A stretch of 64,000 nucleotides of DNA from Sphingomonas sp. NBWT7 (GTDB taxonomy: Bacteria > Pseudomonadota > Alphaproteobacteria > Sphingomonadales > Sphingomonadaceae). The stretch is taken from positions 1,077,501 through 1,141,500 of the forward strand of contig NZ_CP043639.1 in the NCBI RefSeq assembly GCF_014217605.1, read 5' to 3'. Below are positions 20,006-28,581 of the stretch, one piece after another. Numbering within the stretch: the first letter of the stretch is position 1; every line of letters starts with the position of its first letter. The notes below the pieces were generated by a model. That model had not been told where the DNA came from and made no database searches. It was given only the letters and a program-made list of their open reading frames with translations. The translations under genes were made by a program, and so were the position numbers.

Positions 20006-21028
20006 ATGAACAAGACGTATCTGATCTGCCTCGCCGGTCTCGTGATGGCGGCGCCGGCGCTTGCCGACGTCAAGCAAGGCGTCGATGCGTGGAGCCGCGG
20101 CGACTATCGCACCGCCGTCGATACGTGGCGGCCGCTCGCCGCAGCGGGAGACGCCGACGCGCAGTTCAATCTGGGTCAGGCGTACAAGCTTGGCCGCGGC
20201 GTTCCCGTCGACCTGCCCGTCGCGATCGAGTGGTTCCGCAAGGCCGCGGCGCAGGGCCACATGCAGGCGATCGACAATTATGGCCTCGCGCTGTTCCAGG
20301 ACGGCAAGAAGAGCGAGGCACTGCCGTGGCTCGAGAAGTCCGCCGCGCGCGACGAGAAGCGCACGCAGCTGGTGCTGGGCACGATGCTGTTCAACGGCGA
20401 TGGAATGCCCAAGGATTGGGTGCGCGCCTACGCGCTCGTGACCCGTTCCTCACAGCAGGGGCTGCCGCAGGCGTCGCAGACGCTGGCGCAGATGGACCAA
20501 TATATCCCGGAGGCGCAGCGCCAGCAGGGTTTGACGCTCGCGCGCAAGTACGAGACCGATGCGCGCGCGCTCGCCGCCACGATGCCGCCGCCACCCACCG
20601 ATCGTGCGGTCGGCGCGGCGGCGCCCGTGCCGACGAAATCCGTGACGCGTCCGACGCCGGGTTCGGGACCGGGTGCGGGCTATTCCGTACCTGGCCGCCC
20701 CGCCTCGGACGACCGCGCTACACCTGCGCCCGCAAAAGTTGCAGCGGCAAAGCCCGTCCCCACGCCGCGCCCCGTTCCGGCGACACGCCCGCCCGCCACG
20801 CCGAAGCCGGCATCCGGCGGCGCCTGGCGCATCCAGCTCGGCGCGTTCCGCGACGAGGGCAACGCGCGCTCGCTCTGGTCGAAGGTCGGCGGGCGCACCG
20901 GCGGCAGCGCGAGCTATGCCAAGGCGGGCGCCGTCACGCGGCTTCAGGCGACGGGATTCGCCTCCAAGGCGGCAGCGCAGGCCGCATGTCGCAAGTCGGG
21001 CGTCAGCTGCGTCGTCGTCGCGCCCTGA
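20006..21028 (+). CDS. Exported SEL1-repeat and SPOR-domain protein
   Basis: A 340-residue periplasmic protein with signal peptide (YLICLAGLVMAAPALA). Residues 25-170 hold SEL1/TPR repeats (DADAQFNLGQAYKLGRGVPVDLPVAIEWFRKAA and two further copies). A Pro/Thr-rich linker covers ~190-260. The C-terminal SPOR domain begins at GAWRIQLGAFRDEGNARSLW and ends CRKSGVSCVVV. SPOR domains target septal peptidoglycan. It is divergent from the lipoprotein at 19567, with the ParA remnant and about 170 bp in between, in which only GC-rich dyads are seen. It converges on serB with a 10-bp gap. Confidence 0.87.
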   Translation: MNKTYLICLAGLVMAAPALADVKQGVDAWSRGDYRTAVDTWRPLAAAGDADAQFNLGQAYKLGRGVPVDLPVAIEWFRKAAAQGHMQAIDNYGLALFQDGKKSEALPWLEKSAARDEKRTQLVLGTMLFNGDGMPKDWVRAYALVTRSSQQGLPQASQTLAQMDQYIPEAQRQQGLTLARKYETDARALAATMPPPPTDRAVGAAAPVPTKSVTRPTPGSGPGAGYSVPGRPASDDRATPAPAKVAAAKPVPTPRPVPATRPPATPKPASGGAWRIQLGAFRDEGNARSLWSKVGGRTGGSASYAKAGAVTRLQATGFASKAAAQAACRKSGVSCVVVAP

Positions 21029-21038
21029 CGTCGCAGGT

Positions 21039-21920
21039 TTAGTCGGCCGCCCAGTCGCGGCGGCCGATCCCTTGCGCCCAAAGCAACGCGGTGAGATCGC
21101 CATGGTCGATCCGCGCCGCGGCCGCCTCGGCCACCACCGGCTTCGCGCGATAGGCGACACCCAGCCCGGCGACGCCGATCATCGCCAGATCGTTGGCGCC
21201 GTCGCCCACCGCCAGCGTCGCCGAATCTGATAGCCCGAGGTCCGCCCGCTCGGCGCGCAGCGTCGCTTCCTTGGTGCGTGAATCGACGATCGGCTTGCCG
21301 ACGGTGCCAGTTAGCCGACCGTCCGTGATCGTCAGCGTGTTGGCGATCACGCGATCGAAGCCGATTTCGGCACCCACCGCATCGGCGAATGCGGTGAAGC
21401 CGCCCGACACCAGCACCGTCCGGGCGCCGTGCGCTCGCATCGTGCGCACCAGCGCCCGCGCGCCCGGCATCAGCCGCACGCGCTCACGGCGGCACCGCTC
21501 GATCGCCACCGCATCGAGCCCGGCGAGTAGCGCAACGCGCGCGTTCAGCGCGGCGGCGAAATCGAACTCGCCGCGCATCGCCGCCTCGGTGATCGCGGCG
21601 ATCTGCGGCTTGATGCCGGCATAATCGGCCAGCTCGTCGATGCACTCGACGGTGATCATCGTCGAATCCATATCGGCAACGAGCAGCCGCTTCGCCCGCC
21701 CTTCCAGCGGCTGGACGACCACGTCGACGCAGTCGAAGACGCTCTCCAGCGCCGACCGCGCCGCCGCCGGCGCGCTGGCGAACACGATGTCGGCCGCATC
21801 GCCCTCGTCGATCCAACCGGCATTGGTCGGCACGCAGCCAGCGTCAGCGAGCCGGTCCTGCGCCTCCGACAGAGTCTGTGGCATCAGCCGCCCGGCTGCT
21901 ATCAGCGTTGCAGTGAACAA
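21039..21920 (-). CDS. serB: Phosphoserine phosphatase SerB
   Basis: The last step of serine synthesis. It is a HAD-superfamily hydrolase of 293 residues: an N-terminal ~80-residue ACT-like segment, nucleophile motif DMDSTMI near residue 91, motif [12 protein letters not shown], motif III Lys in SRTKEATLR, and motif [14 protein letters not shown]. The TTG at 21920 is chosen because AAGGGG lies 9 nt upstream and the homology ([11 protein letters not shown]) begins at the next codon; upstream ATGs would extend into miaA. Its first codon overlaps the first codons of the divergent miaA. Confidence 0.93.
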   Translation of the reverse strand: MFTATLIAAGRLMPQTLSEAQDRLADAGCVPTNAGWIDEGDAADIVFASAPAAARSALESVFDCVDVVVQPLEGRAKRLLVADMDSTMITVECIDELADYAGIKPQIAAITEAAMRGEFDFAAALNARVALLAGLDAVAIERCRRERVRLMPGARALVRTMRAHGARTVLVSGGFTAFADAVGAEIGFDRVIANTLTITDGRLTGTVGKPIVDSRTKEATLRAERADLGLSDSATLAVGDGANDLAMIGVAGLGVAYRAKPVVAEAAAARIDHGDLTALLWAQGIGRRDWAAD

Positions 21921-22839
21921 GGACGATCCCCTTCCGAAGCTCGCGCTCATCGCAGGGCCCACCGCGAGCGGCAAGTCGGCGCTCGCACTCGCGCTGGCCG
22001 AGCGGACCGACGGCGTCGTCATCAACGCCGACGCGAGCCAAGTGTACCGCGATCTGCGCATCATCACTGCGCGTCCGACACCGGCGGATGAGGCGCGCGC
22101 CGAGCACCGGCTCTATGGTCACGTTGATGCGGCTGCCGACTGGTCGGTGGCGGCGTGGGCGGCAGAGGCACGCGAGACGATCGCGCAGGCGCAGGCGCAG
22201 GCACGGCTGCCGATTCTGGTCGGAGGCACCGGTCTCTACCTCCGCACCCTGCTAGACGGGATCGCGCCGGTGCCGGCAATCGATCCCGCGATCCGGGAAG
22301 CGGTCCGCGCGCTGCCCGTCGCGCTGGCGCACGCCGAACTACGCCTCGCCGATCCTACGGCTGCCGCGCGTCTCGCCCCCGCCGACACCACCCGCGTCGC
22401 CCGTGCGCTTGAGGTGGTGCGCTCGACAGGCCGGCCGCTCGCCGAGTGGCATGCGGAGCGCGTCGGCGGGATCGGGGATCGCGTCCAATTGCTGCCGCTC
22501 ATCGTCCTGCCGGATCGCGCCGAGCTGTTCGCGCGGATCGACCGACGCTTGGCCATGATGTTCGATGAGGGCGCCATAGAGGAGGTCGCGGCGCTGGTCG
22601 CGCGCCCGGACGTACCCGCAGAGGCGCCCGCGCGGCGCGCGATCGGCGTCGCCCAGATCGCGGCCATGCTCGCCGGCACAATCGATCGCACCGCGGCAAT
22701 CGCCGATGCGCAGGTGGCGACGCGCCGATATGCCAAGCGCCAATATACGTGGTTTCGCCATCAGCCACCCTCGTCATGGCCGCGAACAGCTTCCACCAAT
22801 CCAAGTGAATTGGAATTATATTTCAACGATTGCGGTTGA
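21913..22839 (+). CDS. miaA: tRNA dimethylallyltransferase MiaA
   Basis: Adds dimethylallyl to A37 of tRNAs reading UNN codons. The P-loop [11 protein letters not shown] is at residues ~15-25, followed by [11 protein letters not shown] and the [19 protein letters not shown] substrate region. [11 protein letters not shown] and the late [14 protein letters not shown] are family hallmarks. Length is 308. GTG at 21913 is the last in-frame start before the P-loop and has no strong ribosome site. The gene overlaps the 5' end of serB head-to-head. About 75 AT-richer bases separate it from ilvB. Confidence 0.94.
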   Translation: MNKDDPLPKLALIAGPTASGKSALALALAERTDGVVINADASQVYRDLRIITARPTPADEARAEHRLYGHVDAAADWSVAAWAAEARETIAQAQAQARLPILVGGTGLYLRTLLDGIAPVPAIDPAIREAVRALPVALAHAELRLADPTAAARLAPADTTRVARALEVVRSTGRPLAEWHAERVGGIGDRVQLLPLIVLPDRAELFARIDRRLAMMFDEGAIEEVAALVARPDVPAEAPARRAIGVAQIAAMLAGTIDRTAAIADAQVATRRYAKRQYTWFRHQPPSSWPRTASTNPSELELYFNDCG

Positions 22840-22915
22840 CGCGTAATTTTATATGGCCTAGCGCGCCGCCACTCTACGCGGCTAATGGGCTCGCATCTGG
22901 CGAAGGAATTGAATT

Positions 22916-24661
22916 GTGACTGAGAAGAGCGGAGCCGACATCTTGGTCGAGGCGCTGTGCGATCTCGGCGTGGAGGTCATCTTCGGCTATCCCGGCGGCG
23001 CGGTTCTCCCGATCTACGACGCGCTCTTCCGGTCCAAGCGCATTCGCCACATCCTGGTGCGCCACGAACAGGCGGCGACCCACGCGGCGGAGGGCTATGC
23101 GCGCTCGACCGGCAAGCCCGGCGTCGTGCTCGTCACTTCGGGCCCCGGCGCGACCAACGCCGTCACCGGCATCACCGATGCGCTGCTCGATTCGATACCG
23201 ATGGTCGTCATCACCGGCCAGGTGCCGACGACGCTGATCGGCTCCGACGCGTTCCAGGAGGCCGACACCGTCGGTATCACGCGCCACTGCACCAAGCATA
23301 ATTACTTGGTGAAGGATCCCGCGCTGCTCGGCAGCGTGATCCACGAGGCGTTCCATATCGCCACCTCCGGCCGCCCCGGCCCGGTCGTCGTCGACGTGCC
23401 CAAGGACGTGCAGGTCGCCACTGCCAAATACAGCAAGCCCGGCCCGATCCAGCACAAGACCTATCGCCCGGCAGTGAAGGCGGATCGCAGCGAGATCGAG
23501 CAGGTCGTCGACATGCTCGCCGCGGCGGAGCGGCCGATCCTCTACACCGGCGGCGGGATCATCAATTCAGGTCCAGGCGCGTCGCAGCTGCTGCGCGAGC
23601 TCGCCCGCATCACGGGCGCACCGGTCACCTCGACGCTGATGGGGCTTGGCTGCTTCCCGGCAAGTTCGCCACAGTTCCTAGGCATGCTCGGCATGCACGG
23701 CACCTACGAAGCCAATATGGCGATGAACCAGGCCGATCTGATCGTCGCGATCGGCGCGCGGTTCGACGATCGCGTCACCGGCCGCCTCGACGCCTTCTCG
23801 CCCAACAGCCGCAAGGTGCACATCGACGTCGATCGTTCGAGCATCAACAAGACGGTGCGGATCGATCTCGGCGTCGTCGCCGATGCCGGTCACGCGATGG
23901 AGGACATGGTCCGCATCTGGAAGGCGCGCCAGCATCCCAAGCCCGATACCGGCGAATGGTGGCGGCGGATCGAGGGGTGGCGCGCGGTCCAGTGCCTCAA
24001 CTTCCCCAAGGACGACGAGATCATCATGCCGCAGCGCGCGGTCCGTGCGCTGTGGGAGGCGACCCACGCGCGTGATCCAATCATCACCACGGAGGTCGGC
24101 CAGCACCAGATGTGGGCCGCGCAGCATTTTGGGTTCGAGAAGCCTAATAAGTGGCTGACGAGCGGCGGGCTCGGCACGATGGGCTACGGTCTGCCTGCTG
24201 CGATCGGCGCGCAACTCGGCAATCCCAATGCGCTGGTGATCGACATCGCGGGCGAAGCGTCGATCCAAATGAACATCCAGGAGCTGGCGACGGCGACGCA
24301 ATATCGCCTGCCGGTCAAGGTCTTCATCCTCAACAACGAATATATGGGGATGGTCCGCCAGTGGCAGGAGCTGACCTACGAGAGTCGCTACGCCGAGAGC
24401 TACTCCGATTCGCTGCCCGATTTCGTCAAGCTGTCCGAAGCCTATGGCTGGAAGGGCATCCGCATCGAGCATCCCGACGCGCTCGAGGCGGGGATCGCCG
24501 AGATGCTCGCGCATGACGGGCCGGTGATGGTCGACTGCATGGTGGCGAAGCTTGCCAATTGCTTCCCGATGATCCCGAGCGGCGCGGCGCATACCGACAT
24601 GATCCTGCAGGCGAACGAGGTATCGGGCACGATGGACGACGAGGCCAAGGCGCTCGTCTGA
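22916..24661 (+). CDS. ilvB: Acetolactate synthase large subunit
   Basis: A ThDP- and FAD-dependent enzyme making 2-acetolactate or 2-aceto-2-hydroxybutyrate for valine, leucine and isoleucine. At 581 residues it is full length. The ThDP-activating Glu is in VRHEQAATHAAEGYAR (~residue 50), SGPGATN is at ~80, and the Mg-ThDP motif begins at DIAGEASIQMN (~442). GTG at 22916 is supported by AAGGA nine bases upstream. It leads an ilvB-ilvN-ilvC cluster in which ilvN follows after 75 bp. I see no leader peptide with branched-chain codons in front of it. Confidence 0.96.
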   Translation: MTEKSGADILVEALCDLGVEVIFGYPGGAVLPIYDALFRSKRIRHILVRHEQAATHAAEGYARSTGKPGVVLVTSGPGATNAVTGITDALLDSIPMVVITGQVPTTLIGSDAFQEADTVGITRHCTKHNYLVKDPALLGSVIHEAFHIATSGRPGPVVVDVPKDVQVATAKYSKPGPIQHKTYRPAVKADRSEIEQVVDMLAAAERPILYTGGGIINSGPGASQLLRELARITGAPVTSTLMGLGCFPASSPQFLGMLGMHGTYEANMAMNQADLIVAIGARFDDRVTGRLDAFSPNSRKVHIDVDRSSINKTVRIDLGVVADAGHAMEDMVRIWKARQHPKPDTGEWWRRIEGWRAVQCLNFPKDDEIIMPQRAVRALWEATHARDPIITTEVGQHQMWAAQHFGFEKPNKWLTSGGLGTMGYGLPAAIGAQLGNPNALVIDIAGEASIQMNIQELATATQYRLPVKVFILNNEYMGMVRQWQELTYESRYAESYSDSLPDFVKLSEAYGWKGIRIEHPDALEAGIAEMLAHDGPVMVDCMVAKLANCFPMIPSGAAHTDMILQANEVSGTMDDEAKALV

Positions 24662-24736
24662 TCCCGCCGTCTGCCGGCTCCGCCTCAAACCTGCCCCGCC
24701 CTCGCGCACCCCGCGCGGGGTAGAAGGACTTCGACA

Positions 24737-25252
24737 GTGCACATCAAATCCGAGAAAGCCGAGCGCCACACGCTCGCCGTCATCGTCGACAACGAACCTG
24801 GTATCCTCGCGCGGATCGCCGGCCTGTTCACCGCGCGCGGCTATAATATCGAAAGCCTGACGGTCAGCGAGATCACCGCCGACAAGTCGGTCAGCCGGAT
24901 TACTATCGTCACGTCGGCGAGCGCGCCGATGCTCGAGCAGATCGTCGCGCAGCTCGATCGGCTGGTGCCGGTGCACAAGGTCCGCGATCTCACCGCCGAG
25001 GGCGCGCACGTCGAACGCGAGCTCGCGCTGGTCAAGGTGCAGGGCACGGGCGATCACCGGATCGAGGCGCTTCGCCTCGCCGAGGTCTATCGTGCGCGCG
25101 TCGTCGATGCGACCACTTCGTCGTTCGTGTTCGAGGTGACCGGCGGGATCGAGAAGATCGACAAGTTCGTCGAACTGATGGGTGAGGTCGGGCTGATCGA
25201 GGTCGCCCGCACCGGCATCGTCGCGATCGCGCGCGGCAAGGACGCCGCCTGA
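24737..25252 (+). CDS. ilvN: Acetolactate synthase small (regulatory) subunit
   Basis: The regulatory subunit giving valine feedback and activating IlvB. It has 171 residues: an ACT domain at ~10-85 (LAVIVDNEPGILARIAGLFTARGYNIESLTV) and a C-terminal ALS_ss_C domain (EVTGGIEKIDKFVELMGEVGLIEVARTG). The start is GTG preceded by AGAAGGAC. It lies between ilvB and ilvC. The 98-bp gap to ilvC contains CGGGAGACTGACGAAGGGG just before the ilvC ATG but no evident terminator. Confidence 0.96.
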   Translation: MHIKSEKAERHTLAVIVDNEPGILARIAGLFTARGYNIESLTVSEITADKSVSRITIVTSASAPMLEQIVAQLDRLVPVHKVRDLTAEGAHVERELALVKVQGTGDHRIEALRLAEVYRARVVDATTSSFVFEVTGGIEKIDKFVELMGEVGLIEVARTGIVAIARGKDAA

Positions 25253-25335
25253 CATTTTTCCGTCCTCCCTGCCGGAGCGGGGATCGATAATCACTGACGG
25301 TCGCGGGGCAAGGCTTCCCGCCGCCGGGAGACTGA

Positions 25336-26370
<1,035 letters not shown>

Positions 26371-26438
26371 TCGCCTTGGCGGCAAACTGATCGCCCCCGC
26401 ATTGTTCCTGCTGCCCGTTGCGACTAGGCGGCGGGGCG

Positions 26439-27194
26439 ATGCGGCCGGCGTCCCTCATCCACTCGACTTATGTTGCCCGGCCGACGTGGCGCAGCCGCGC
26501 CGCCTCGCTGTCGATCGCGCTCGCGCTCGTCGCGCTGCTCGTCCTGGTGCTCGTCCGCATGGGCGGATTGCGCCTCCCGCCCCCCGGCGGCGGTCGCCCG
26601 CTCACCACGTTCGACGTCGCACCGCCCGGGCCGAAGGCCGAGCCCGCGCAGCGCCGCACGCAGCGGCAGGAGAAGCGCGCCGAACGTCGCGTCACGCCGC
26701 CGCGCGCCGCGCCGCCGCCGCCCGCGCTGCCCCCGCCGCCGATCGTCCTGCCCGGCGTCATCAACCTGTCGCGCGCCGATTTCGCCGCGTCGAACATCGG
26801 CCGCATCCCGCGCGCTGCCGATGACGCGGGCGGCGCGACGGCGCTCGCGGACAGCGGCGGCGGATCGCCCGATGGTGGCGCTGGCGGCGGCGGACCCAAC
26901 GGCGAGCGGCTCTACAATGCCGAATGGGTGCGCGAGCCGACCCGCGCCGAGCTCGTCACCTATCTGCCGCCGCAGCGCGACTCCGGCTGGGGCATGGTCA
27001 TGTGCCGCACGATCGAGCGCAACCGCGTTGAGGACTGCCGCGAGATGGGCGAGACGCCGGGATCGGGCATCGCGCGCGGCCTGCGCCAGGCGGCATGGCA
27101 GTTCCTGGTGCGCCCGCCGCGCGTCAACGGCCGCCCGTTGGTCGGCGCCTGGGTGCGGATCCGCTTCGACCTGAAAGTCGGCGTTACCGGCTGA
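26439..27194 (+). CDS. TonB-like periplasmic-spanning protein, function unknown
   Basis: A 251-residue protein with one N-terminal membrane helix (ASLSIALALVALLVLVLV), a Pro/Arg-rich extension (~45-110, runs of Pro and Arg) and a Gly/Ser linker. The C-terminal ~90 residues begin near YNAEWVREP and end VGAWVRIRFDLKVG, with spaced Cys in VMCRTIERNRVEDCRE. This is the overall architecture of TonB energy transducers and the C-terminus resembles a TonB-type fold, but I do not see the standard TonB C-terminal motif clearly. The ATG at 26439 follows a G-rich stretch. It stands alone between ilvC and the YceI gene. Confidence 0.65.
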   Translation: MRPASLIHSTYVARPTWRSRAASLSIALALVALLVLVLVRMGGLRLPPPGGGRPLTTFDVAPPGPKAEPAQRRTQRQEKRAERRVTPPRAAPPPPALPPPPIVLPGVINLSRADFAASNIGRIPRAADDAGGATALADSGGGSPDGGAGGGGPNGERLYNAEWVREPTRAELVTYLPPQRDSGWGMVMCRTIERNRVEDCREMGETPGSGIARGLRQAAWQFLVRPPRVNGRPLVGAWVRIRFDLKVGVTG

Positions 27195-27281
27195 TCGAAA
27201 CGCGGCGTTTCGCGTCGTCGCGCTTTCCTTTGTCATGAAGCTATGGTCTGCTCGCACAACGATATTCTGGGAGACCTCTCG

Positions 27282-27917
27282 ATGCGCTTCGCCCCCGTCC
27301 TTCTGCTCTCCACCCTGCTGACCGCCGCGGTCGTCGCGCAGCAGCCGCCGACGCAGGCGCCCGGCAGCAAAAATCCCGCCGCCATCACCGGCGGCACCTA
27401 CACCGCCGACGCGGGCCATACGCTGGTCGAATGGACCGTCGATCACCTCGGCTTCACGCCCTATTTCGGGCTGTTCGGCAACATCACGGGCACGCTGACG
27501 CTCGATCCCAAGAACCTCGCCGCCGCCAAGGTCGACGTCTCGATCCCGGTCGCCGAAGTTACCACCGCGAGCGCGGGCCTCACCAAGCATCTGCTGAAGC
27601 CCGCCGACGCCGGCAAGGCCGCGGACTTCTTCGGCGCCGCGCCCGCGCCCGCGCGCTTCGTGTCGACGCGCGTCACGCCTTCGGGCCAGACCGCGAAGAT
27701 CGCCGGCAACCTCACGCTCAACGGCGTCACCCGCCCGGTAACGCTCGACGCCGCCTTCTACGGCGCGGGCAAGATGCCGGCGCAGATGGGCGGCAAGGAG
27801 AATGTCGGCTTCACCGCCACCACGTCGATCCGCCGCAGCGAGTTCAACGTCGGCTACGGCATTCCGATGGTGTCGGACGAGGTGAAGCTGAAGATCACTG
27901 CCGCCTTCCAGAAGTAA
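27282..27917 (+). CDS. YceI-family secreted lipid-binding-like protein
   Basis: A 211-residue exported protein: signal peptide LLLSTLLTAAVVAQ, then a YceI beta-barrel domain (TYTADAGHTLVEWTVDHLGFTPYFGLFGNITGTL to GYGIPMVSDEVKLKI). YceI proteins hold polyisoprenoid or amide-type lipids in a hydrophobic channel. GGGAG 8 nt before the ATG supports the start. It converges on the BLUF gene with 12 bp between stops. The specific ligand is unknown. Confidence 0.88.
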   Translation: MRFAPVLLLSTLLTAAVVAQQPPTQAPGSKNPAAITGGTYTADAGHTLVEWTVDHLGFTPYFGLFGNITGTLTLDPKNLAAAKVDVSIPVAEVTTASAGLTKHLLKPADAGKAADFFGAAPAPARFVSTRVTPSGQTAKIAGNLTLNGVTRPVTLDAAFYGAGKMPAQMGGKENVGFTATTSIRRSEFNVGYGIPMVSDEVKLKITAAFQK

Positions 27918-27929
27918 TCCGGCCGGCGG

Positions 27930-28325
27930 TTACGCGGCGCGGCGAGCGGCGATCAGCCCTTCGAACGTGCCGCGTACTGTTGATGAGGCGGCGGCGAGAT
28001 GCTGCGTCATGCGTGCGTCGAATGCGTCCGCGTCGTCGTTCGGCCCGCGCCGCGACATTTCCCACGCGCCAAATTCGCGTGCCGCGACGGTGCGGTCGTG
28101 CAGCACGACGATCGCGCGGTGGCGGGGATCGCGGCGGATGCGGTCGAGCACCCCCTGGACTGCGGCGTCCTGCCCCTCCAGCACCTGTAGGAAGCGCCGC
28201 TCGTCGGTCCACAGCAGCCCGGTCACGCCCTCGCGCCGATTGTTGCGCATCGACTGGGCGAGGATCGCGGCGACGTCGATGTCGGCCGATGGCGCCGCCG
28301 TGCTGATGTAGAGGATCTGTCGCAC
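27930..28325 (-). CDS. Short BLUF-domain blue-light photoreceptor
   Basis: A 131-residue cytosolic flavin photosensor consisting of one BLUF domain (residues 2-95) and a ~35-residue helical tail. Flavin-site residues match those of AppA and Slr1694: Tyr6 in ILYIS, Asn29 in MRNNRREGVTGLL, Gln47 in RFLQVLEG, and Trp88/Met90 in FGAWEM. The GTG start is preceded by AAGGA at six bases. No output domain is fused, so it must signal through a partner protein; no cyclic-di-GMP or regulator gene lies next to it. Upstream, on the other strand, is the leuA leader region. Confidence 0.88.
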   Translation of the reverse strand: MRQILYISTAAPSADIDVAAILAQSMRNNRREGVTGLLWTDERRFLQVLEGQDAAVQGVLDRIRRDPRHRAIVVLHDRTVAAREFGAWEMSRRGPNDDADAFDARMTQHLAAASSTVRGTFEGLIAARRAA

Positions 28326-28446
28326 GGGGTTCCTTTCGGGTTGCTTGCTTGGCGAAGGCTCTGCGCTATCGGCCAAGCCGTTACGAAAGCATGAAATTCC
28401 TGCGGCGCTGGACATCGCGGCGAAACTGCGCCACGCCCTCGTTCCG

Positions 28447-28491
28447 ATGATCTGCCGCCACGGCCTCCTTCTTCGACTTACGCGCCCTTAG
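28447..28491 (+). CDS. leuL: Predicted leucine leader peptide of leuA
   Basis: A 14-codon frame, MICRHGLLLRLTRP, with four Leu codons (three in a row, CTC CTT CTT, then CTT) located 90 bp before leuA. Its TAG stop lies inside the left arm of a stem-loop (28484-28494). A ribosome stalled on Leu codons would change which stems form, the classical attenuation arrangement. No strong ribosome site precedes the ATG, and the frame remains open upstream, so the exact start is uncertain. Confidence 0.55.
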   Translation: MICRHGLLLRLTRP

Positions 28492-28542
28492 GCGCGAGCA
28501 CCGCCGTGCGCCCGTGGGGCGGCACGCGATCCGCCTAAGGGC
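28484..28542 (+). promoter_or_regulatory. Candidate leuA attenuator stem-loops
   Basis: Arms GCCCTTAGGCG (28484-28494) and CGCCTAAGGGC (28532-28542) are perfectly complementary over 11 bp. Nested inside is a second hairpin, GTGCGCCC (28506-28513) with GGGCGGCAC (28517-28525). The outer left arm covers the leader-peptide stop codon. No T-run follows, so the termination mechanism (intrinsic, Rho or translational) is unclear. Confidence 0.5.
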
Positions 28543-28581
28543 CACGCCTCCGACACGCCCCTCCCGCGATGCGAGACACCC

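Noticed and set aside
22840..22915. Possible attenuator before ilvB
   Set aside because: No short frame rich in Ile, Val or Leu codons and no competing stems in the 76-bp gap.
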